A stretch of 64,000 nt of DNA from Marthasterias glacialis (Eukaryota; Echinodermata; Asteroidea; Forcipulatida; Asteriidae): the NCBI GenBank assembly GCA_911728455.2, contig OU452240.1, positions 4,907,913 through 4,971,912 of the forward strand. Direction: 5' to 3'. Below, piece after piece: positions 12,250 to 23,303 of the stretch (positions are counted from its first letter, which is position 1; every line of letters starts with the position of its first letter). The notes beneath the pieces were generated by a model. That model worked only from the letters and a program-made list of their open reading frames with translations, made no database searches and was not told where the DNA came from. The translations under genes and the position numbers were made by a program.

Positions 12250-14108
12250 ATGGGCTTTCCAAAAATGCCGGTCTTGGGGCTGCAGGATAAACAGGGAGGA
12301 TGCCAAGGACCGCGGAGTCAGGACACCCCGATGATGTCCAGTGCATACGGCCATGCTGGGTGTACGTCAACAATAGCCAGGGCCAAAACATGTGTGATGG
12401 ACCGATGCCAGCAAAAAAAAACGCCAAAAAAAAGAAGTCGGCAGCGCCACGGCCAATAACTCCAGAAATAATGGGGCTAGAGAGAAATTTCTTGTACCTG
12501 CAGGTAGCTGCAATAGTCCTCCATCCGAAAATCTGGTTTTCCCGGCCAGCCAGCGCCATCTTCAGCCTTGAAACCACCAGGGAGCGGGGCTGCTCCGAAT
12601 GCGCTTCAAACGCCTGTCTAATGGCACTTTTGTACACGAAGCTGTAACAGAGTGGAAACAAGACTTAGCAACGGCTCTATCTCCCAAAGTATTGGCGGGA
12701 AACTGACAAGTCTGACACTGTTGGAAAGCTCTGCTCATGGGCTTTCCAAAAATGCCGGTCTTGGGGCTGCAGGAGAAACAGGGAGGATGCCAAGGACCGC
12801 GGAGTCAGGACACCCCGATGATGTCCAGTGCATACGGCCATGCTGTGTGTACGTCAACAATAGCCAGGGCCAAAACATGTGTGATGGACCGATGCCAGCA
12901 AAAAAAAACCGCAAAAAAAAGAAGTCGGCAGCGCCACGGCCAATAACTCCAGAAATAATGGGGCTAGAGAGATATTTCTTGTACCTGCGGGTAGCTGCAA
13001 TAGTCCTCTATCCGAAAATCTGGTTTTCCCGGGCAGCCAGGGCCATCTTCAGCCTTGAAACCACCAGGGAGCGGGGCTGCTCCGAATGCGCTTCAAACGC
13101 CTGTCTAATGGACTTTGCTCATGGGCTTTCCAAAAATGCCGGTCTTGGGGCTGCAGGATAAACAGGGAGGATGCCAAGGACCGCGGAGTCAGGACAACCC
13201 GAGGATGTCCAGTGCATACGGCCATGCCGTGTGTACGTCAACAATAGCCAAGGCCGCTACATATGTGCTGAACCGAAGCCAGCAAAAAAAAAAAAAAAAA
13301 CAGAAAAAACGCAAAAAAAAGAAGTCGGCAGCGCCACGGCCAATATCTCCAGAAATGATGGGTTAGAGAGAAATTTCTTGTACCTGCAGCTAGCTGCAAT
13401 AGTCCTCTATCTGAAAATCTGGTTTTCCCGGCCAGCCAGGGCCATCTTCAGCCTTGAAACCACCAGGGAGCGGGGCTGCTCCGATTGCGCTTCAAACGCC
13501 TGTCTAATGGCACTTTTGTACACGAAGCTGTAACAGAGTGGAGACAAGACTTAGCAACGGCTCTATCTCACAAAGTATTGGCGGGAAACTGACAAGTCTG
13601 ACACTGTTGGAAAGCTCTGCTCATGGGCTTTCCAAAAATGCCAGTCTTGGGGCTCCAGGATAAACAGGGAGGATGCCAAGGACCGCGGAGTCAGGACACC
13701 CCGATGATGTCCAGTGCATACGGCCATGCTGTGTGTACGTCAACAATAGCCAGGGCCAAAACATGTGTGATGGACCGATGCCAGCAAAAAAAAACCGCCA
13801 AAAAAGAAGTTGGCAGCGCCACGGCCAATAACTCCAGAAATAATGGGGCTAGAGAGAAATTTCTTGTACCTGCAGGTAGCTGCAATAGTCCCCTATCCGA
13901 CAATCTAGTTTTCCCGGCCAGCCAGGGCCATCTTCAGCCTTGAAACCACCAGGGAGCGGGGCTGCTCCGAATGCGCTTCAAACGCCTGTCTAATGGCACT
14001 TTTGTACACGAAGCTGTAACAGAGTGGAAACAAGACATAGCAACGGCTCTATCTCCCAAAGTATTGGCGGGAAACTGACAAGTCTGACACTGTTGGAAAG
14101 CTCTGCTC
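12250..14108. repeat. Four-monomer block with deletion-bearing monomer, copy 1 (1,859 bp)
   Basis: Anchors 12250, 12737, 13121 and 13623. The second monomer is only 384 bp because of an internal deletion near 13111-13117. The third is 502 bp, with a 17-A run and the extra CAGAAAAAACGC element. Other markers: CTGCTGATGG and CATGCTGGGTG (first), GGAGAAACAGG (second), ACATATGTGC (third), CCAGTCTTGGGGCTCCAGG and CCCCTATCCGAC (fourth). The following block repeats this order. Confidence 0.92.
13111..13117. other. Internal deletion junction (~103 bp lost), copy 1
   Basis: TCTAATGG is followed by ACTTTGCTCATGGG, whereas standard monomers have about 103 bp more between these points. Lost are the conserved GTACACGAAGC to CTATCTCCC stretch, the GGCGGGAAA element and the left arm of the inverted repeat. 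Short CTTT/GCTC similarity at the junction would fit a microhomology or slippage event, but this is inference. Confidence 0.85.
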
Positions 14109-15970
14109 ATGGGCTTTCCAAAAATGCCGGTCTTGGGGCTGCAGAATAAACAGGGAGGATGCCAAGGACCGCGGAGTCAGGACACCCCGATGATGTCCAG
14201 TGCATACGGCCATGCTGGGTGTACGTCAACAATAGCCAGGGCCAAAACATGTGTGATGGACCGATGCCAGCAAAAAAAAACGCCAAAAAAAAGAAGTCGG
14301 CAGCGCCACGGCCAATAACTCCAGAAATAATGGGGCTAGAGAGAAATTTCTTGTACCTGCAGGTAGCTGCAATAGTCCTCCATCCGAAAATCTGGTTTTC
14401 CCGGCCAGCCAGCGCCATCTTCAGCCTTGAAACCACCAGGGAGCGGGGCTGCTCCGAATGCGCTTCAAACGCCTGTCTAATGGCACTTTTGTACACGAAG
14501 CTGTAACAGAGTGGAAACAAGACTTAGCAACGGCTCTATCTCCCAAAGTATTGGCGGGAAACTGACAAGTCTGACACTGTTGGAAAGCTCTGCTCATGGG
14601 CTTTCCAAAAATGCCGGTCTTGGGGCTGCAGGAGAAACAGGGAGGATGCCAAGGACCGCGGAGTCAGGACACCCCGATGATGTCCAGTGCATACGGCCAT
14701 GCTGTGTGTACGTCAACAATAGCCAGGGCCAAAACATGTGTGATGGACCGATGCCAGCAAAAAAAAAACCGCAAAAAAAAAGAAGTCGGCAGCGCCACGG
14801 CCAATAACTCCAGAAATAATGGGGCTAGAGAGATATTTCTTGTACCTGCGGGTAGCTGCAATAGTCCTCTATCCGAAAATCTGGTTTTCCCGGGCAGCCA
14901 GGGCCATCTTCAGCCTTGAAACCACCAGGGAGCGGGGCTGCTCCGAATGCGCTTCAAACGCCTGTCTAATGGGCTTTGCTCATGGGCTTTCCAAAAATGC
15001 CGGTCTTGGGGCTGCAGGATAAACAGGGAGGATGCCAAGGACCGCGGAGTCAGGACAACCCGAGGATGTCCAGTGCATACGGCCATGCCGTGTGTACGTC
15101 AACAATAGCCAAGGCCGCTACATATGTGCTGAACCGAAGCCAGAAAAAAAAAAAAAAAAAACAGAAAAAACGCAAAAAAAAGAAGTCGGCAGCGCCACGG
15201 CCAATATCTCCAGAAATGATGGGTTAGAGAGAAATTTCTTGTACCTGCAGCTAGCTGCAATAGTCCTCTATCTGAAAATCTGGTTTTCCCGGCCAGCCAG
15301 GGCCATCTTCAGCCTTGAAACCACCAGGGAGCGGGGCTGCTCCGATTGCGCTTCAAACGCCTGTCTAATGGCACTTTTGTACACGAAGCTGTAACAGAGT
15401 GGAGACAAGACTTAGCAACGGCTCTATCTCCCAAAGTATTGGCGGGAAACTGACAAGTCTGACACTGTTGGAAAGCTCTGCTCATGGGCTTTCCAAAAAT
15501 GCCAGTCTTGGGGCTCCAGGATAAACAGGGAGGATGCCAAGGACCGTGGAGTCAGGACACCCCGATGATGTCCAGTGCATACGGCCATGCTGTGTGTACG
15601 TCAACAATAGCAAAGGCCAAAACATGTGTGATGGACCGATGCCAGCAAAAAAAAAACGCCAAAAAAGAAGTCGGCAGCGCCACGGCCAATAACTCCAGAA
15701 ATAATGGGGCTAGAGAGAAATTTCTTGTACCTGCAGGTAGCTGCAATAGTCCCCTATCCGACAATCTGGTTTTCCCGGCCAGCCAGGGCCATCTTCAGCC
15801 TTGAAACCACCAGGGAGCGGGGCTGCTCCGAATGCGCTTCAAACGCCTGTCTAATGGCACATTTTTTACACGAAGCTGTAACAGAGTGGAAACAAGACAT
15901 AGCAACGGCTCTATCTCCCAAAGTATTGGCGGGAAACTGACAAGTCTGACACTGTTGGAAAGCTCTGCTC
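14109..15970. repeat. Four-monomer block with deletion-bearing monomer, copy 2 (1,862 bp)
   Basis: Anchors 14109, 14596, 14982 and 15484, lying 1,859-1,861 bp after their partners. The 386 bp monomer carries the same deletion (junction near 14971-14977, reading AATGGGCTTTGCTC), so the deletion came before the block duplication. The third monomer has an 18-A run and has lost the C of CCAGCAAA. The fourth has GGCACATTTTTTACACG, a private change. Confidence 0.92.
14971..14977. other. Internal deletion junction, copy 2
   Basis: Same junction as at 13111-13117 with one base changed (GGGCTTTGCTC for GGACTTTGCTC). It creates a direct GGGCTTT repeat with the following anchor. Confidence 0.85.
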
Positions 15971-16083
15971 ATGGGCTTTCCAAAAATGCCGGTCTCGGGG
16001 CTGCAGGATAAACAGGGAGGATGCCAAGGACCGCGGAGTCAGGACAACCCGAGGATGTCCAGTGCATACGGCCATGCTGTGTG

Positions 16084-16090
16084 TATAAAA
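16084..16090 (+). promoter_or_regulatory. TATAAAA created by 5-bp insertion
   Basis: GTGTGTACGTC of the standard monomer reads GTGTGTATAAAACGTC here: five extra bases (TAAAA) create a perfect TATA-box-like heptamer. It lies in the variable cassette. There is no evidence of a transcript start. Confidence 0.25.
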
Positions 16091-17063
16091 CGTCAACAAT
16101 AGCCAAGGCCAAAACATGTGTGATGGACCGATGCCAGCAAAAAAAAAAAACGCAAAAAAAAGAAGTCGGCAACGCCACGGCCAACAACTCCAGAAATAAT
16201 GGGGCTAGAGAGAAATTTCTTGTACCTGCAGGTAGCTGCAATAGTCTTCTATCTGCAAATCTGGTTTTCCCGGCCAGCCAGGGCCATCTTCAGCCTTGAA
16301 ACCACCAGGGAGCGGGGCTGCTCCGAATGCGCTTCAAACGCCTGTCTAATGGCACTTTTGTACACGAAGCTGTAACAGAGTGGAGACAAGACTTAGCAAC
16401 GGCTCTATCTCCCAAAGTATTGGCGGGAAACTGACAAGTCTGACACTGTTGGAAAGCTCTGCTCATGGGCTTTCCAAAAATGCCAGTCTTGGGGCTGCAG
16501 GATAAACAGGGAGGATGCCAAGGACCGCGGAGTCAGGACACCCCGATGATGTCCAGTGCATACGGCCATGCTGTGTGTACGTCAACAATAGCAAAGGCCA
16601 AAACATGTGTGATGGACCGATGCCAGCAAAAAAAAAACGCCAAAAAAGAAGTCGGCAGCGCCACGGCCAATAACTCCAGAAATAATGGGGCTAGAGAGAA
16701 ATTTCTTGTACCTGCAGGTAGCTGCAATAGTCCCCTATCCGACAATCTGGTTTTCCCGGCCAGCCAGGGCCATCTTCAGCCTTGAAACCACCAGGGAGCA
16801 GGGCTGCTCCGAATGCGCTTCAAACGCCTGTCTAATGGCACTTTTGTACACGAAGCTGTAACAGAGTGGAAACAAGACATAGCAACGGCTCTATCTCCCA
16901 AAGTATTGGCGGGAAACTGACAAGTCTGACACTGTTGGAAAGCTCTGCTCATGGGCTTTCCAAAAATGCCGGTCTTGGGGCTGCAGGATAAACAGGGAGG
17001 ATGCCAAGGACCGCGGAGTCAGGACAACCCGAGGATGTCCAGTGCATACGGCCATGCTGTGTG

Positions 17064-17070
17064 TATAAAA
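17064..17070 (+). promoter_or_regulatory. TATAAAA variant, second copy
   Basis: Same five-base insertion, in the partner monomer one dimer (980 bp) downstream. Shared by descent with the first. Confidence 0.25.
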
Positions 17071-17928
17071 CGTCAACAATAGCCAAGGCCAAAACATGTG
17101 TGATGGACCGATGCCAGCAAAAAAAAAACCGCAAAAAAAAGAAGTCGGCAACGCCACGGCCAACAACTCCAGAAATAATGGGGCTAGAGAGAAATTTCTT
17201 GTACCTGCAGGTAGCTGCAATAGTCTTCTATCTGCAAATCTGGTTTTCCCGGCCAGCCAGGGCCATCTTCAGCCTTGAAACCACCAGGGAGCGGGGCTGC
17301 TCCGAATGCGCTTCAAACGCCTGTCTAATGGCACTTTTGTACACGAAGCTGTAACAGAGTGGAGACAAGACTTAGCAACGGCTCTATCTCCCAAAGTATT
17401 GGCGGGAAACTGACAAGTCTGACACTGTTGGAAAGCTCTGCTCATGGGCTTTCCAAAAATGCCAGTCTTGGGGCTGCAGGATAAACAGGGAGGATGCCAA
17501 GGACCGCGGAGTCAGGACAACCCGATGATGTCCAGTGCATACGGCCATGCTGTGTGTACGTCAACAATAGCAAAGGCCAAAACATGTGTGATGGACCAAT
17601 GCCAGCAAAAAAAAAAAAAATGCCAAAAAAAGAAGTCGGCAGCGCCACGGCCAACAACTCCAGAAATAATGGGGCTAGAGAGAAATTTCTTGTACCTGCA
17701 GGTAGCTGCAATAGTCCTCTATCTGAAAATCTGGTTTTCCCGGCCAGCCAGGGCCATCTTCAGCCTTGAAACCATCAGGAAGCGGGTCTGCTCCGAATGC
17801 GCTTCAAACGCCTGTCTAATGGCACTTTTGGACACGAAGCTGTAACAGAGTGGAAACAAGACTTAGCAACGGCTCTATCTCCCAAAGTATTGGCGGGAAA
17901 CTGACAAGTCTGACACTGTTGGAAAGCT

Positions 17929-19030
17929 GTGCTCATGGGCTTTCCAAAAATGCCGGATTTGGGGCTGCAGGATAAACAGGGAGGATGCCAAGGACCGCGG
18001 AGTCAGGACACCCCGATGATGTCCAGTGCATACGGCCATGCTGTGTGTACGTCTAATATAGCAAAGGCCGCTACACCTGCAATGGACCGATGCCAGCAAA
18101 AAAAAACCGCCAAAAAAAGAAGTCGGCAGCGCCACGGCCAATAACTCCAGAAATAATGGGGCTAGAGAGAAATTTCTTGTACCTGCGGGTAGCTGCAATA
18201 GTCCTCTATCCGAAAAAACTGTTTTTTTTCCGGCCAGCCAGGGCCATCTTCAGCCTTGAAACCACCAGGGAGCGGGGCTGCTCCGAATGCGCTTCAAACG
18301 CCTGTCTAATGGCACTTTTGTACACGAAGCTGTAACAGAGTGGAAACAAGACTTAGCAACGGCTCTATCTCCCAGAGTATTGGCGGGAAACTGACAAGTC
18401 TGACACTGTTGGAAAGCTCTGCTCATGGGCTTTCCAAAAATGCCGGATTTGGGGCTGCAGGATAAACAGGAAGGATGCCAAGGACCGCGGAGTCAGGACA
18501 CCCCGATGATGTCCAGTGCATACGGCCATGCTGTTTGTACGTCAACAATAGCCAAGGCTGCTACATGTGTGATGGACCGATGCCAGCAAAAAAAAACGCC
18601 AAAAAAAGAAGTCGGCAGCGCCACGGCCAATAACTCCAGAAATAATGGGGCTAGAGAGAAATTTCTTGTACCTGCGGGTAGCTGCAATAGTCCTCTATCC
18701 GAAAATCTGGTTTTCCCGGCCAGCCAGGGCCATCTTCAGCCTTGAAACCACCAGGGAGCGGGGCTGCTCCGACTGCGCTTCAAACGCCTGTCTAATGGCA
18801 CTTTTGTACACGAAGCTGTAACAGAGTGGAAACAAGACTTACCAACGGCTCTATCTCCCAAAGTATTGGCGGGAAACTGACAAGTCTGACACTGTTGGAA
18901 AGCTCTGCTCATGGGCTTTCCAAAAATGCCGGACTTGGGGCTGCAGGATAAACAGGGAGGATGCCAAGGACCGCGGAGTCAGGACATCCCGATGATGTCC
19001 TGTGCATACGGCCATGCTGTGTGTACGTCA
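17929..19030. repeat. Displaced A/B-type island within C-type array (anchors 17935, 18425, 5' part of 18911)
   Basis: About 1.1 kb of the A/B dimer type lies in the middle of C-type monomers, some 6.7 kb from the end of the main A/B domain. The A monomer at 17935 has TCTAATATAGC and the A/T-run variant. The B monomer at 18425 has GCTGTTTGTACG and ends with GACTTACCAACGG; both markers are specific to the monomers at 3957 and 7861, so the source is one of the eight-monomer blocks or a relative. The left edge lies between 17830 and 17930; the right edge falls inside the monomer at 18911. Confidence 0.9.
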
Positions 19031-19397
19031 ACAATAGCAAAGGCCAAAACATGTGTGATGGACCGATGCCAGCAAAAAAAAAAACGCCAAAAAAGAAGTC
19101 GGCAGCGCCACGGCCAATAACTCCAGAAATAATGGGGCTAGAGAGAAATTTCTTGTACCTGCAGGTAGCTGCAATAGTCCCCTATCCGACAATCTGGTTT
19201 TCCCGGCCAGCCAGGGCCATCTTCAGCCTTGAAACCACCAGGGAGCGGGGCTGCTCCGAATGCGCTTCAAACGCCTGTCTAATGGCACTTTTGTACACGA
19301 AGCTGTAACAGAGTGGAAACAAGACATAGCAACGGCTCTATCTCCCAAAGTATTGGCGGGAAACTGACAAGTCTGACACTGTTGGAAAGCTCTGCTC
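18911..19397. repeat. Chimeric monomer, A-type 5' part joined to C-type 3' part
   Basis: It begins with GGACTTGGGG, ACATCCCG and GTCCTGTGC, as in the A-type monomers at 4443 and 8348, but from ACGTCAACAATAGC onward it matches the C-type monomer at 16465 (AGCAAAGGCCAAAAC, CCCCTATCCGAC, AAGACATAGC). The switch lies between 19001 and 19030. It is the right edge of the displaced island. Confidence 0.9.
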
Positions 19398-21351
19398 ATG
19401 GGCTTTCCAAAAATGCCGGTCTTGGGGCTGCAGGATAAACAGGGAGGATGCCAAGGACCGCGGAGTCAGGACAACCCGAGGATGTCCAGTGCATACGGCC
19501 ATGCTGTGTGTATAAAACGTCAACAATAGCCAAGGCCAAAACATGTGTGATGGACCGATGCCAGCAAAAAAAAAAACCGCAAAAAAAAGAAGTCGGCAAC
19601 GCCACGGCCAACAACTCCAGAAATAATGGGGCTAGAGAGAAATTTCTTGTACCTGCAGGTAGCTGCAATAGTCTTCTATCTGCAAATCTGGATTTCCCGG
19701 CCAGCCAGGGCCATCTTCAGCCTTGAAACCACCAGGGAGCGGGGCTGCTCCGAATGCGCTTCAAACGCCTGTCTAATGGCACTTTTGTACACGAAGCTGT
19801 AACAGAGTGGAGACAAGACTTAGCAACGGCTCTATCTCCCAAAGTATTGGCGGGAAACTGACAAGTCTGACACTGTTGGTAAGCTCTGCTCATGGGCTTT
19901 CCAAAAATGCCGGTCTTGGGGCTGCAGGATAAACAGGGAGGATGCCAAGGACCGCGGAGTCAGGACACCCCGATGATGTCCAGTGCATACGGCCATGCTG
20001 TGTGTACGTCAACAATAGCCAAGGCCAAAACATGTGTGATGGACCGATGCCAGCAAAAAAAAAAACGCCAAAAAAGAAGTCGGCAGCGCCACGGCCAATA
20101 ACTCCAGAAATAATGGGGCTAGAGAGAAATTTCTTGTACCTGCAGCTAGCTGCAATAGTCCCCTATCCGAAAATCTGGTTTTCCCGGCCAGCCAGGGCCA
20201 TCTTTAGCCTTGAAACCACCAGGGAGCGGGGCTGCTCCGAATGCGCTTCAAACGCCTGTCTAATGGCACTTTTGTACACGAAGCTGTAACAGAGTGGAAA
20301 CAAGACTTAGCAACGGCTCTATCTCCCAAAGTATTGGCGGGAAACTGACAAGTCTGACACTGTTGGTAAGCTCTGCTCATGGGCTTTCCAAAAATGCCGG
20401 TCTTGGGGCTGCAGGATAAACAGGGAGGATGCCAAGGACCGCGGAGTCAGGACACCCCGATGATGTCCAGTGCATACGGCCATGCTGTGTGTACGTCAAC
20501 AATAGCCAAGGCCAAAACATGTGTGATGGACCGATGCCAGCAAAAAAAAAAACGCCAAAAAAAGAAGTCGGCAGCGCCACGGCCAATAACTCCAGAAATG
20601 ATGGGGCTTGAGAGAAATTTCTTGTACTTGCAAGTAGCTGCAATAGTCCTCTATCCGAAAATCTGGTTTTTCCGGCCAGCCAGGGCCATCTTCAGCCTTG
20701 AAACCACCAGGGAGCGGGGCTGCTCCGAATGCGCTTCAAACGCCTGTCTAATGGCACTTTTGTACACGAAGCTGTAACAGAGTGGAAACAAGACTTAACA
20801 ACGGCTCTATCTCCCAAAGTATTGGCGGGAAACTGACAAGTCTGACACTGTTGGAAAGCTCTGCTCATGGGCTTTCCAAAAATGCCGGTCTTGGGGCTGC
20901 AGAATTAACAGGGAGGATGCCAAGGACCGCGGAGTCAGGACACCCCGAGGATGTCCAGTGCATACGGCCATGCTGTGTGTACGTCAACAATAGCCAAGGC
21001 CAAAACATGTGTGATGGACCGATGCCAGCAAAAAAAAACCCAAAAAAAGAAGTCGGCAGCGCCACGGCCAATAACTCCAGAAATGATGGGGCTTGAGAGA
21101 AATTTCATGTACTTGCAAGTAGCTGCAATAGTCCTCTATCTGAAAATCTGGTTTTCCCGGCCAGCCAGGGCCATCTTCAGCCTTGAAACCACCAGGGAGC
21201 GGGGCTGCTCCGAATGCGCTTCAAACGCCTGTCTAATGGCACTTTTGTACACGAAGCTGTAACAGAGTGGAAACAAGACTTAGCAACGGCTCTATCTCCC
21301 AAAGTATTGGCGGGAAACTGACAAGTCTGTCACTGTTGGAAGGCTCTGCTC
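19398..21351. repeat. C-type monomers (anchors 19398, 19892, 20379, 20867)
   Basis: Lengths 494, 487, 488 and 485 bp. The first carries the TATAAAA insertion and is the counterpart of 16951. The next two share GTTGGTAAGC in the left arm of the inverted repeat. The last two share GGGGCTTGAGAG and ACTTGCAAGTAGC, which leads into the next domain. Confidence 0.85.
19511..19517 (+). promoter_or_regulatory. TATAAAA variant, third copy
   Basis: Same five-base insertion as at 16084 and 17064, in a monomer that shares their other markers. Confidence 0.25.
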
Positions 21352-23303
21352 ATGGGCTTTCCAAAAATGCCGGTCTTGGGGCTGCAGGATAAACAGGGAG
21401 GATGCCAAGGACCGCGGAGTCAGGAAACCCCGATGATGTCCAGTGCATACGGCCATGCCGTGTGTACGTCAACAATAGCCAAGGCCGCTACTTGTGTGCT
21501 GAACCGAAGCCAGCAAAAAAAAAAAACGCAAAAAAAAGAAGTTGGCAGCGCCACGGCCAACAACTCCAGAAATAATGGGGCTAGAGAGAAATTTCTTGTA
21601 CCTGCGGGTAGCTGCAATAGTCCCCTATCCGAAAATCTGGTTTTCCCGGCCAGCCAGGGCCATCTTCAGCCTTGAAACCACCAGGAAGCGGGTCTGCTCC
21701 GAATGCGCTTCAAACGCCTGTCTAATGGCACTTTTGTACACGAAGCTGTAACAGAGTGGAAACAAGACTTAGCAACGGCTCTATCTCCCAAAGTATTGGC
21801 GGGAAACTGACAAGTCTGACACTGTTGGAAAGCTCTGCTCATGGGCTTTCCAAAAATGCCGGTCTTGGGGCTGCAGGATAAACAGGGAGGATGCCAAGGA
21901 CCGCGGAGTCAGGACACCCCGATGATGTCCAGTGCATACGGCCATGCTGTGTGTACGTCAACAATAGCCAAGGCCAAAACATGTGTGATGGACCGATGCC
22001 AGCAAAAAAAAAACGCCAAAAAAAGAAGTCGGCAGCGCCACGGCCAATAACTCCAGAAATGATGGGGCTTGAGAGAAATTTCTTGTACTTGCAAGTAGCT
22101 GCAATAGTCCTCTATCCGAAAATCTGGTTTTTCCGGCCAGCCAGGGCCATCTTCAGCCTTGAAACCACCAGGGAGCGGGGCTGCTCCGAATGCGCTTCAA
22201 ACGCCTGTCTAATGGCACTTTTGTACACGAAGCTGTAACAGAGTGGAAACAAGACTTAGCAACGGCTCTATCTCCCAAAGTATTGGCGGGAAACTGACAA
22301 GTCTGACACTGTTGGAAAGCTCTGCTCATGGGCTTTCCAAAAATGCCGGTCTTGGGGCTGCAGGATAAACAGGGAGGATGCCAAGGACCGCGGAGTCAGG
22401 ACACCCCGATGATGTCCAGTGCATACGGCCATGCTGTGTGTACGTCAACAATAGCCAAGGCCAAAACATGTGTGATGGACCGATGCCAGCAAAAAAAAAA
22501 CGCCAAAAAAAGAAGTCGGCAGCGCCACGGCCAATAACTCCAGAAATGATGGGGCTTGAGAGAAATTTCTTGTACTTGCAAGTAGCTGCAATAGTCCTCT
22601 ATCCGAAAATCTGGTTTTTCCGGCCAGCCAGGGCCATCTTCAGCCTTGAAACCACCAGGGAGCGGGGCTGCTCCGAATGCGCTTCAAACGCCTGTCTAAT
22701 GGCACTTTTGTACACGAAGCTGTAACAGAGTGGAAACAAGACTTAGCAACGGCTCTATCTCCCAAAGTATTGGCGGGAAACTGACAAGTCTGACACTGTT
22801 GGAAAGCTCTGCTCATGGGCTTTCTAAAAATGCCGGTCTTGGGGCTGCAGGATAAACAGGGAGGATGCCAAGGACCGCGGAGTCAGGACACCCCGAGGAT
22901 GTCCAGTGCATACGGCCATGCTGTGTGTACGTCAACAATAGCCAAGGCCGCTACATGTGTGGTGGACCGAAGCGAGCAAAAAAAAAAAACGCCAAAAAAA
23001 GAAGTCGGCAGCGCCACGGCCAATAACTCCAGAAATAATGGGGCTAGAGAGAAATTTCTTGTACCTGCAGGTAGCTGCAATAGTCCTCTATCCGAAAATC
23101 TGGTTTTTCCGGCCAGCCAGGGCCATCTTCAGCCTTGAAACCACCAGGGAGCGGGGCTGCTCCGAATGCGCTTCAAACGCCTGTCTAATGGCACTTTTGT
23201 ACACGAAGCTGTAACAGAGTGGAAACAAGACTTAGCAACGGCTTTATCTCCCAAAGTATTGGCGGGAAACTGACAAGTCTGACACTGTTGGAAAGCTCTG
23301 CTC
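21352..23303. repeat. Four-monomer HOR block, copy 1 (1,952 bp)
   Basis: Anchors 21352, 21841, 22328 and 22815. First: CTTGTGTGCTGAACC and AGGAAGCGGGTC. Second and third: nearly identical C-type monomers with ACTTGCAAGTAGC and CTGGTTTTTCCGG. Fourth: GCTTTCTAAAA, GTGTGGTGGACC and AAGCGAGC. The following block repeats the order. Confidence 0.92.

Larger units (their letters stand above)
15971..17934. repeat. C-type dimers with TATAAAA variant (anchors 15971, 16465, 16951, 17444)
   Basis: Monomers of 494, 486, 493 and 491 bp. Together with 15484 they form a dimeric pattern of about 980 bp: a CCCCTATCCGAC monomer followed by one with five extra bases giving TATAAAA, AACGCCACGGCCAAC and TATCTGCAAAT. 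The last monomer has a long A-run, ACCATCAGGAAGCGGGTC and TTTTGGACACG. Confidence 0.87.

Noticed and set aside
12131-12661. Longest open frame, 176 codons on the minus strand
   Set aside because: It spans one monomer plus a little more. Its counterparts in other monomers are interrupted or shifted by single-base A-run changes, the monomer length is not a multiple of three, and the translation shows no recognisable domain.
12652-13161. 169-codon plus-strand open frame across the deletion-bearing monomer
   Set aside because: It is long only because one stop is changed (GGAGAAACAGG) and the deletion joins two monomers. The duplicated partner block has a different reading, so there is no sign of coding constraint.
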